Part shown: positions 1 to 5,318 of the stretch, one piece after another
Position numbering within the stretch: position 1 is the stretch's first letter
Layout: every line of letters starts with the position of its first letter
Virus record (IMG/VR): IMGVR_UViG_3300042905_001989
Span: 1-34,360 of that record
Length of the DNA: 34,360 nucleotides
Direction: 5' to 3' (one strand)
Source: a virus
The notes under the pieces: model-generated
Told to the model about the DNA's origin: nothing
The model's database searches: none
Seen by the model: only the letters and a program-made list of their open reading frames with translations
Position numbers and translations under genes: made by a program

Positions 1-101
1 TTTTTGTAGATGGGTCTTTAAGAACAGAAACTTTAAAAATTGGAAATAGGACAGTTGGGACTACATTTCTTTTTGGCTATGAAGTATTATATTTAATATA
101 A
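1..101 (+). CDS. 3' end of the large tail tip/fibre gene (duplicate of 34234-34334)
   Basis: This is the carboxyl end of the 2283-residue tail protein that fills 27483-34334, repeated because the circular contig overlaps itself. It ends at the TAA at 99-101. The full gene is annotated at its right-hand copy. It is not a separate gene. Confidence 0.93.
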   Translation, partial: FVDGSLRTETLKIGNRTVGTTFLFGYEVLYLI

Positions 102-127
102 TTAAAAAAAACAATTTAAACAAAGAA
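1..127. repeat. Left copy of 127-bp terminal direct repeat (circular contig overlap)
   Basis: Bases 1-127 are identical to 34234-34360. The repeat begins inside the 3' end of the last tail gene and runs into the intergenic leader of the next gene. It therefore has no biological boundary of its own. An exact 127-bp overlap is what a de Bruijn assembler using k=127 leaves on a circular molecule. It most likely marks circularity or circular permutation rather than a genuine terminal repeat. The true circle is about 34,233 bp. Confidence 0.95.
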
Positions 128-132
128 CAAAC

Positions 133-492
133 ATGGGTTACATTTGGGATGTAGAGCCAAAGTCATTTACAGACGAGGTAGGAGAAACAAGAACAATAGT
201 CGGCATAATGTGCAGTGCAGTTTCAGCAGTGGAATACAGCAGAAACGAATTTAAAGTAAGGGATTTATGGATTGCGTTCGTGCAAGATTCAGGCTCGCTG
301 TATAACGCAAGATATTTTTCAAGTAATGACTTGGTGCAAAAATTGGTAGCAGGAGGAGAAACAGAAGAGGAGGCAACTTTAAATGTTAAGTCTATTTTAA
401 AAGGGCTTGATTACGGAACACTTGACGAAATAGAATTAAATGCTGAAATATTGGCTTCAATGTATGGCTACGTTTTAGTAAAATCAAATTAA
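133..492 (+). CDS. Unknown protein following the tail fibre gene
   Basis: This encodes 119 residues that I do not recognise. The protein is soluble-looking and acidic, with no signal peptide or membrane segment. Its start follows an A-rich leader (AAACAAAGAACAAAC) typical of translation starts in this genome. On the circle it lies about 30 bp downstream of the huge tail gene and just before the lysis block. A tail-associated role, for instance a fibre chaperone or a small virion protein, is possible by position only. No promoter is seen in front of it, so it is probably co-transcribed with the tail genes. Confidence 0.75.
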   Translation: MGYIWDVEPKSFTDEVGETRTIVGIMCSAVSAVEYSRNEFKVRDLWIAFVQDSGSLYNARYFSSNDLVQKLVAGGETEEEATLNVKSILKGLDYGTLDEIELNAEILASMYGYVLVKSN

Positions 493-505
493 AATGCTAC
501 TTTTG
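474..505 (+). promoter_or_regulatory. Bacteroidota-type promoter before the lysis block
   Basis: TACTTTTG at 498-505 matches the Bacteroidota -7 consensus TAnnTTTG. TTTA at 474-477, 20 bp upstream, is a 3-of-4 match to the -33 TTTG. Transcription would begin near 510, leaving a leader of about 16 nt before the ATG at 526. It would drive the lysis genes down to the terminator at 2557-2585. Confidence 0.6.
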
Positions 506-525
506 TAGAAACTAAAATTTAATTT

Positions 526-882
526 ATGACAAACAGAGAAGCAAAAGAAAAGTGTATCATTGCAAGCTTATTAAGTTATTCTAATCAAGTCGGATTACTA
601 ACGGCATTGCAGTTAAGAAAAAACCAAAGTCAGATAGCTGAAAAGATTATTGCTGATGAAAATGAGATAAAGAAAATTTCGCAGGAAAAGGAAAGCAAAG
701 ATGAAGAAGAGGCATTGGAAGTTTTTTTAAACAAAGAGTTTGAAGGGAATTTCTTTTATGTGAATATAAACGAAATTGGCAATATCAAAGGAGAGGTTAT
801 AAGCCTACAAAACGGAGGACAAGTAGATGCTAAATGGGCAGCGGAAAATTTAATAGGTAGTATTATAATTGTACCGGAATAA
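526..882 (+). CDS. Unknown protein, first gene of the lysis transcript
   Basis: This encodes 118 residues that I do not recognise. Residues about 28-65 are rich in Lys, Glu and Gln and look helical, probably coiled coil. The C-terminal half is more beta-like and ends in hydrophobic IIIVPE. There is no clear membrane segment. It is the first gene behind the promoter at 474-505. Its stop overlaps the endolysin start by one base (TAATG), which indicates translational coupling. A role in lysis or as a late virion accessory factor is inferred from position alone. Confidence 0.75.
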   Translation: MTNREAKEKCIIASLLSYSNQVGLLTALQLRKNQSQIAEKIIADENEIKKISQEKESKDEEEALEVFLNKEFEGNFFYVNINEIGNIKGEVISLQNGGQVDAKWAAENLIGSIIIVPE

Positions 883-1349
883 TGTTAAGCACTCAACAAA
901 TTATATCAATCTTTGGCAAAGCAGGTGATGACAGAAACTTAATCACTGTAACTATGCCATATTCAAGGCGTATTGCTTGGGATTTAAAGGCATTTACCAA
1001 TAAGATGCAATGTCACAAATTAGTCGCTCCGGTGTTTCAAAAGATTCACACCGAGATATTGGAGCATTACGGCATTGAGGAAATTAAAAGGCTGGAGATT
1101 GATATATTTGGTGGGTGTTATAATTTTAGGAAAATGCGAGGTGGTTCGGATTGGTCAAGGCATAGCTGGGGCATTGCAGAAGATTTAAACCCGATTAAGA
1201 ACGGGTTGAAAATTAAGGCAGATAAAGCACAATTTGCCAAAAAAGAATATAGAACTATGATGGACATATATTATGCAAATGGGTTCATTAATCAAGGGCT
1301 TGAAAAAGGTTTTGATTTTATGCACTTCGAATTTAAAGAGTTTAAATAA
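882..1349 (+). CDS. Endolysin, M15-family D-Ala-D-Ala carboxypeptidase-like
   Basis: This is a 155-residue peptidoglycan peptidase of the zinc M15 type. The signature SxHxxGxAxD is present as S92, H94, G97, A99 and D101. The second histidine cluster, MHFE, is at 147-150. H94, D101 and H148 would bind zinc and E150 lies beside the last ligand. The length is normal for a single-domain phage endolysin. There is no signal peptide, so it would rely on a holin. The holin candidate starts directly after its stop codon. Family and role are firm. The exact cross-link cleaved is not readable from the sequence. Confidence 0.88.
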   Translation: MLSTQQIISIFGKAGDDRNLITVTMPYSRRIAWDLKAFTNKMQCHKLVAPVFQKIHTEILEHYGIEEIKRLEIDIFGGCYNFRKMRGGSDWSRHSWGIAEDLNPIKNGLKIKADKAQFAKKEYRTMMDIYYANGFINQGLEKGFDFMHFEFKEFK

Positions 1350-1745
1350 ATGGTAACAAAAGAGCAGGTATTTGGCAAGTTGGTAGACGCGTTTATTACG
1401 TTGAGCGTACCAGCCACAACCTTTGCATTTTTAGCTGAATATAATATTGCTCATGCTATTGTCGGGGCAGGCGGTCAAGCTATTGCCATTGGCTCAAGAA
1501 AAGTAAGCGAATTTAGGAAGAAAGGCAAAAGCAAAGAAGAACCAGTTTGGTACTGGGTTGCATCAATTACGTTGGGTGCAATTTTAGCTTACATCAGCAC
1601 ACCGTTTATTTCATCGCGGTTTAATCTTCCAGAGTTATTGGTTGGTTTAGGTATGGGATCCATTGCACAATTTACTTGGGATATAATATTAGCATTTAAA
1701 GATAGTGTAATTAAAACCATAGGCAATGGAGAAAATAATGAATAA
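1350..1745 (+). CDS. Putative holin
   Basis: This 131-residue membrane protein starts immediately after the endolysin stop. Hydrophobic stretches at about 10-50, 68-87 and 93-115 could form three membrane helices, separated by a basic loop near residues 50-65 (RKVSEFRKKGKSKEE). The C-terminus is charged. Size, topology and position next to the endolysin fit a holin that releases or triggers the enzyme at the inner membrane. There is no family signature that I can name, so the call is topological. An alternative is another phage membrane protein. Confidence 0.6.
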   Translation: MVTKEQVFGKLVDAFITLSVPATTFAFLAEYNIAHAIVGAGGQAIAIGSRKVSEFRKKGKSKEEPVWYWVASITLGAILAYISTPFISSRFNLPELLVGLGMGSIAQFTWDIILAFKDSVIKTIGNGENNE

Positions 1746-1944
1746 GCTAATTAGCGAAGATACTTACTTGGTGTTTGTTTCGATTCTGTTGATAGTTTTG
1801 TCGTTGGGTGGTATGATTTACTACCAAAACAAATATAAGAGGTCAGAGGGCATAATTAAGGCAGTAATACAAGAATCAGTTAAAGAAGGGGTTAATAAAG
1901 ATTCTTTAAAGAAAGCGGTTTATAATTGCGATAAAAGTAAATAA
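1738..1944 (+). CDS. Small single-pass membrane protein in lysis block
   Basis: I chose the ATG at 1738, preceded by GGAG, rather than the in-frame ATG at 1726. The product is 68 residues with one hydrophobic helix at about residues 10-28, followed by a basic, hydrophilic tail. It overlaps the holin gene by 8 bp and the next gene by one base (TAATG). Antiholin, pinholin or lysis-regulator roles are all possible. No function can be assigned from sequence. Confidence 0.6.
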   Translation: MNKLISEDTYLVFVSILLIVLSLGGMIYYQNKYKRSEGIIKAVIQESVKEGVNKDSLKKAVYNCDKSK

Positions 1945-2111
1945 TGGAATCAAAGGTTTGGGAGTATGCATCGATTATCTTGTTTGGAAGCATAGCACTG
2001 GCAGATTTAAAAGATATTGATTTATGGTTATTGATATTGAGTAGGATTGCAGCAACAGTTTTTTTTGTGGTTCGCACAATTTGTTACATCAAAAAAATTA
2101 AAAAGACATGA
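1944..2111 (+). CDS. Very small membrane protein in lysis block
   Basis: This encodes 55 residues starting MESKVWEYAS and ending in a basic IKKIKKT tail. The centre (about 10-48) is hydrophobic and could form one or two membrane helices. Its start overlaps the previous stop (TAATG) and its stop overlaps the next start (ATGA). Such tight coupling supports a real gene. It is probably part of the lysis machinery. No family is recognised. Confidence 0.6.
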   Translation: MESKVWEYASIILFGSIALADLKDIDLWLLILSRIAATVFFVVRTICYIKKIKKT

Positions 2112-2524
2112 TTTGGAAGTATTTAAAAATGACTAAAGTAATTACCTATATTGTAATAGGTATATTCATCATTATTAGTTTTTTTAGTTTTTGGAATTAT
2201 ATCACAGTCAACAACAGGAAGTACAAGAAATTGTTAATTGAAAGAGACACTTTAGTTGTTCACAAAGCAAAATTAAATAAATGGGCTAATGATACGCAAA
2301 GGATTCTTCATGAGACGATGCAGGCAAAGAAGACCAATGATTCATTATTCCAGATATTAGTACAGGATCAAAGCAAAGATATAAAGGCAAAAGCCAAAGC
2401 GATAGAAAAATATAAGAATGGTTTGATTTGTAAAGTTCCGCAAAAAATCAAGGTCGGATTTATGAAACATAGGACGGTATTGGTGGAGGTGAATTGCGAT
2501 AGTTTAGAAAAGACATTACGTTAA
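2108..2524 (+). CDS. Membrane-anchored coiled-coil protein, inner-spanin-like
   Basis: This encodes 138 residues. A hydrophobic helix at about 9-28 is followed by a long charged segment (about 38-105) likely to be coiled coil, and a C-terminal region with Cys residues near 108 and 130. An N-terminal anchor plus periplasmic coiled coil is the layout of inner-membrane spanins, which join the two membranes after the wall is cut. It lies at the end of the lysis block. No outer lipoprotein partner was seen nearby, so the spanin call is tentative. The gene ends 32 bp before a terminator. Confidence 0.5.
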   Translation: MIWKYLKMTKVITYIVIGIFIIISFFSFWNYITVNNRKYKKLLIERDTLVVHKAKLNKWANDTQRILHETMQAKKTNDSLFQILVQDQSKDIKAKAKAIEKYKNGLICKVPQKIKVGFMKHRTVLVEVNCDSLEKTLR

Positions 2525-2556
2525 TCATTTTTTAAATTTTATTATTCATTTTAAAG

Positions 2557-2585
2557 ATAGGGCTAATTTAGTCCTATTTTTTTTT
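2557..2585 (+). terminator. Rho-independent terminator after lysis block
   Basis: The stem ATAGGGCTA / TAGTCCTAT (2557-2565 with 2569-2577) has nine pairs, one of them G-T, and a 3-nt loop. A run of T to 2585 follows directly. It ends the lysis transcript, and a promoter element follows within 31 bp. Confidence 0.82.
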
Positions 2586-2615
2586 GTTAATAAAAATAAA
2601 TCAAATTATTTTTTG

Positions 2616-2623
2616 TACTTTTG
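2616..2623 (+). promoter_or_regulatory. -7 element TACTTTTG, possibly a leaderless start
   Basis: TACTTTTG matches TAnnTTTG exactly. The last G is only four bases before the ATG at 2628, so transcription may begin at or very near the start codon. I see no good -33 TTTG at normal spacing. The nearest TTTG, at 2583-2586, is 29 bp away. Confidence 0.5.
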
Positions 2624-2627
2624 TCAA

Positions 2628-2882
2628 ATGAAAAAGTATAAGATAAATGACGATGTACGATTAATAGTTAATCAGTACATGGAATTGATTAAAAAAGGGG
2701 TTTCAATGAAACGTTTGGCTGATGATACAGGCATAAGTTATCATTACTTCTACAAGATGCTGGTGGAGCATTCGATGCCAGTGTTTAAAACTCAAAAAAT
2801 GAAAGACAAGGCAAATGTATTTTTGGCTCGGGAAGATGTAAAGGAAATTTTAAAAATGAATAATAAATTATTAAACAAATGA
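2628..2882 (+). CDS. Small putative helix-turn-helix protein
   Basis: I chose the ATG at 2628 over an upstream TTG at 2613, because the TTG lies in the promoter element. The product is 84 basic residues. Residues about 24-46 (GVSMKRLADDTGISYHYFYKML) have the spacing of an HTH: helix, Gly-containing turn, recognition helix. It is the first gene after the lysis terminator and is coupled to the next gene by ATGA. It could be an early regulator of transcription. The partner site is unknown. Confidence 0.65.
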   Translation: MKKYKINDDVRLIVNQYMELIKKGVSMKRLADDTGISYHYFYKMLVEHSMPVFKTQKMKDKANVFLAREDVKEILKMNNKLLNK

Positions 2883-3202
2883 CAAACATAATTGAATTAA
2901 CAGAATGTGTAATTGACTTTGAAAACTTTGAAAGTTCGGATTTTGAAAACGGGATTAATATAAAAGTGTATTCAGACACACGTGATTTAGTTCTTTACTA
3001 TGAAATGAATGAAGAAATGGATGCAACTATTTTTGGGTTGTGGATAGAATTTGGTAAAGAAAAAGAAAAAACAATAATGCTTGATGCACCAATTAATGAT
3101 TTAGAGTTATTTGCGAAATCAATTTTAGCTCATATTGACATAGTTCGAGAAAATTATGGTGAACAAATAAAAATCCAGAATCATTTGGGGTCTTTAATAT
3201 AA
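2879..3202 (+). CDS. Unknown acidic protein
   Basis: This encodes 107 acidic residues, with no membrane helix or signal peptide and no motif that I recognise. It overlaps the HTH-like gene by ATGA, so the two are translationally coupled. The C-terminal part (about 70-100) looks helical. Phage early regions often carry such small acidic proteins, some of which are anti-host factors. That role is only a guess here. Confidence 0.7.
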   Translation: MTNIIELTECVIDFENFESSDFENGINIKVYSDTRDLVLYYEMNEEMDATIFGLWIEFGKEKEKTIMLDAPINDLELFAKSILAHIDIVRENYGEQIKIQNHLGSLI

Positions 3203-3213
3203 GTACAAGAATT

Positions 3214-3387
3214 ATGAAAGAAAAAGAATTGGTATTAGCTCCATACTCTGGAAGTAATGGTATAATGATTTATTGTAAGAATTGTGGTTGTGAATTTGAG
3301 GAAACATCTGATGGTTATTATCAGCCAATAAAATATGAAAGTGATAAATACAATCGAAAATGTAGAAAATGTTTAAGACAATTATAA
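3214..3387 (+). CDS. Small zinc-ribbon protein
   Basis: This encodes 57 residues starting MKEKELVLAP. Cysteines at 21, 24 and 26 (CKNCGC) and at 50 and 53 (CRKC) form a typical zinc-ribbon pair. The ATG lies 12 bp after the previous stop. Zinc ribbons of this size usually bind nucleic acid or protein. No more specific role can be given. Confidence 0.65.
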   Translation: MKEKELVLAPYSGSNGIMIYCKNCGCEFEETSDGYYQPIKYESDKYNRKCRKCLRQL

Positions 3388-3405
3388 AATAAAATTTATA
3401 AAATT

Positions 3406-3633
3406 ATGATTATAGAAAAAAATTTAGATATTGGTGAACATGAATTACCATTAAATGATATAATTTATTATATATTAATTGGAATGAAGGAAGGAAGGTA
3501 TAATATTCATTATTGTAATTTGCGTATTATAGAACAAATTGAGTACTGTAAGAAAAGAAATGAAATATTTGAAAGACGGGAAAGAGAAACCACATATCAA
3601 GCGAGAGTGGAGTGGAATAGATTAAGGGATTAA
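3406..3633 (+). CDS. Unknown small protein, possibly frameshifted at its end
   Basis: This encodes 75 residues that I do not recognise, rich in Ile, Tyr, Glu and Arg, with a charged C-terminus. It ends at 3633. An open +1 frame continues directly from there to a stop that overlaps the methyltransferase start by ATGA, so the original protein may have been about 25 residues longer. Confidence 0.6.
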   Translation: MIIEKNLDIGEHELPLNDIIYYILIGMKEGRYNIHYCNLRIIEQIEYCKKRNEIFERRERETTYQARVEWNRLRD

Positions 3634-3703
3634 CACTATTTTAAAAAAGTTACCATATTCGTTAACTGATGTAATTGAAGACTTTGAACGTGAAATATTA
3701 TGA
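3626..3703 (+). other. Out-of-frame coding-like extension leading into the methyltransferase
   Basis: Between the stop of the preceding gene and the methyltransferase start, the +1 frame is open and reads like protein (KKLPYSLTDVIEDFEREIL). Its TGA at 3701-3703 overlaps the methyltransferase ATG at 3700, the same ATGA coupling used throughout this genome. There is no ATG within it. It may be the displaced C-terminus of the gene at 3406, through a mutation, an assembly error or programmed shifting. Confidence 0.4.
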
Positions 3704-4722
3704 GAGTAGTAAGCCTTTTTAACGGAATGAATACTGGACGCCAAGCATTAGAAAATGTAGGAATAAAAGTAGAAAAGTATTATTCAAGCGAAATTAAGCC
3801 TTATGCTATTGAATTAACTCAATATCATTTCCCTGATACTATTCAAGTTGGCGATGTAACCAAATGGAGAGAATGGGATATTGATTGGAAAAGTATTGAT
3901 TTAATATTGAGTGGATCACCTTGTCAGGACTTGTCAGCTGCAGGTAAACGTGCAGGTATAAACGGCAAAAAGTCAAGTTTGTTTTTTACGTTTGTTGACA
4001 TATTGAACCATACAAAATCATTAAACCCAAAGGTTTTATTTCTTCAAGAAAATGTGGGTAGTGCTTCAAAATTAGATGTTGGAATTATGTCAAGAGCATT
4101 AGGAGTTTATCCGGTAAGGATTAACTCAAGTTTAGTGACAGCTCAATTACGAGACAGATATTATTGGAGCAACATAAGGACAAAAGAAGATGGGATGTTT
4201 GGTGATATTGTTACCGACATTCCACAACCTAAAGACAAAGGAATAATGTTTAAGGATATTATTACAGATGGTTATGTTGATACCAATAAGCATAATGCTT
4301 TATTACAATCCATTAGTAGATCATGCACAAGTCAAGAATCTATGAAAAAAAGAATTTTGTCAGTGCCGGGAATGATTAACTTAATTTATGAAATGCAAGA
4401 TGAATTAAGATGTAAAACAAATACTTCTAAAGGCTATGATGTAGTTACAGAAAATGATTGTTTGGATTTAAGTTTTCCAACTTCAACAACTCGAAGAGGT
4501 AGAGTAACAAAAGGTAAATCACCTTGTTTGATGGAAAGTTCAAATAAACTTTATTCTTACAAAGATGGAATAGTTAGAACTGTAAATAAGGTCGAAATGT
4601 GCAGGCTTCAGGGGTTTCCTGATGACTATTGCGATATCCTTTCAACTGCAAAAGCAGGAAGTCTTTTAGGCGATGGTTGGACGCTACCAATAATAGAACA
4701 TATTTTTAAATTTATAAAATGA
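3700..4722 (+). CDS. DNA cytosine-C5 methyltransferase, DNMT3-like architecture
   Basis: This 340-residue AdoMet-dependent enzyme methylates cytosine C5 in DNA. Motif I is VSLFNGMNTG (4-13). The catalytic motif IV is SGSPCQDLS (71-79) with nucleophile C75. Motif VI is ENV (117-119). Motif VIII is QLRDRYYW (149-156). Motifs IX-X are RLQGFPDDY (302-310) and LLGDGWTLPII (322-332). The FNGMNTG, RDRYYW and LLGxxWxxPxIxHxF segments resemble DNMT3-type enzymes more than classical Dcm/HhaI types. All catalytic motifs are intact. No restriction enzyme lies beside it, so it is an orphan, probably protecting phage DNA from host restriction. Its stop overlaps the next start (ATGA). Confidence 0.92.
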   Translation: MRVVSLFNGMNTGRQALENVGIKVEKYYSSEIKPYAIELTQYHFPDTIQVGDVTKWREWDIDWKSIDLILSGSPCQDLSAAGKRAGINGKKSSLFFTFVDILNHTKSLNPKVLFLQENVGSASKLDVGIMSRALGVYPVRINSSLVTAQLRDRYYWSNIRTKEDGMFGDIVTDIPQPKDKGIMFKDIITDGYVDTNKHNALLQSISRSCTSQESMKKRILSVPGMINLIYEMQDELRCKTNTSKGYDVVTENDCLDLSFPTSTTRRGRVTKGKSPCLMESSNKLYSYKDGIVRTVNKVEMCRLQGFPDDYCDILSTAKAGSLLGDGWTLPIIEHIFKFIK

Positions 4723-5042
4723 AAGACAGATTTGAAGAAGCCAAAAGGCTTATGTATTTAGCCCTCTTAAGCCAGTCGCTGATAGACGAAATTGATGATG
4801 GTATAGGATTGTTTAAGATGAAGACAAAACAGCGAGCAAAAGCATTATTAGAAGACCTTATGATTTTAATGAATAAAGACCTTGGGAGTGAAGGAGCAGT
4901 TGACCAGCTTGTGAATCTTACGGTATGGCATAAACAAATGTATAATATCTTGATTGCAACAGGCGAATTGTCCAGATTGGAACAGCAATGTTTTGAGCAA
5001 GATTGGAATGCGTTGATAACTAAATATAAGTTGAAAGCATGA
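4719..5042 (+). CDS. Unknown helical protein coupled to the methyltransferase
   Basis: This encodes 107 residues predicted mostly helical, without membrane segments or known motifs. It overlaps the methyltransferase by ATGA and may also overlap a 41-codon ORF by ATGA. Co-translation with the methyltransferase suggests a related early function. I do not recognise the family. Confidence 0.7.
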   Translation: MKDRFEEAKRLMYLALLSQSLIDEIDDGIGLFKMKTKQRAKALLEDLMILMNKDLGSEGAVDQLVNLTVWHKQMYNILIATGELSRLEQQCFEQDWNALITKYKLKA

Positions 5043-5164
5043 TCCAAACGCAACACATTGAAAAAAAAAGTATCTCTATATACTGCTTTAGCGGAAAAAA
5101 TGAAAAAAATAAAAATTACAAAAAATCGGGTTTCAATGTGTTGCAAGTGTTGCGGAGCTTATAA
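5039..5164 (+). CDS. Possible 41-residue ORF over the palindromic region
   Basis: The start overlaps the previous stop (ATGA), as is common here. The product is 41 residues, rich in Lys, Asn and Ser. Both arms of a 14-bp inverted repeat lie inside it, so the DNA may be constrained for another reason and the ORF could be accidental. No motif is seen. Confidence 0.3.
   Translation: MIQTQHIEKKSISIYCFSGKNEKNKNYKKSGFNVLQVLRSL
5050..5144. repeat. 14-bp perfect inverted repeat, candidate origin or operator
   Basis: GCAACACATTGAAA at 5050-5063 is exactly the reverse complement of TTTCAATGTGTTGC at 5131-5144, with a 67-bp A-rich spacer. Its core CGCAACA occurs again nearby: at 5049-5055 (+), as TGTTGCG at 5148-5154 (-), and at 5230-5236 (+). 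The cluster sits directly upstream of the primase-helicase gene. Iterons and palindromes next to a primase fit a replication origin or an operator. Neither is proven. Confidence 0.55.
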
Positions 5165-5191
5165 CTTATTATAAATTAGGTAGTTATAGAC

Positions 5192-5215
5192 AACACTTTA
5201 TTTTTTTAAAGTGTT
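5192..5215 (+). terminator. AT-rich hairpin between early genes and primase
   Basis: AACACTTTA at 5192-5200 pairs perfectly with TAAAGTGTT at 5207-5215 across a T6 loop. Only a short, weak T-run follows (TTTT from 5214). It could be a weak terminator, or part of the same origin or operator cluster as the inverted repeat at 5050-5144. Confidence 0.4.
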
Positions 5216-5318
5216 TTAGAAGTGTATCACGCAACAGGTTTGATTTTTTTTTAAGTAATTCTATTTTTTATTTTACCTAAAAAGGTATATTTTTATTTTT
5301 TAAAACTAAAATTTAACA

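Noticed and set aside
4712-5146. Minus-strand ORF of 144 codons opposite the gene at 4719 and the palindromic region
   Set aside because: It is the reverse of a well-supported plus gene, is rich in Phe/Ser/Ile as antisense frames of AT-rich DNA are, and has no promoter or motif.
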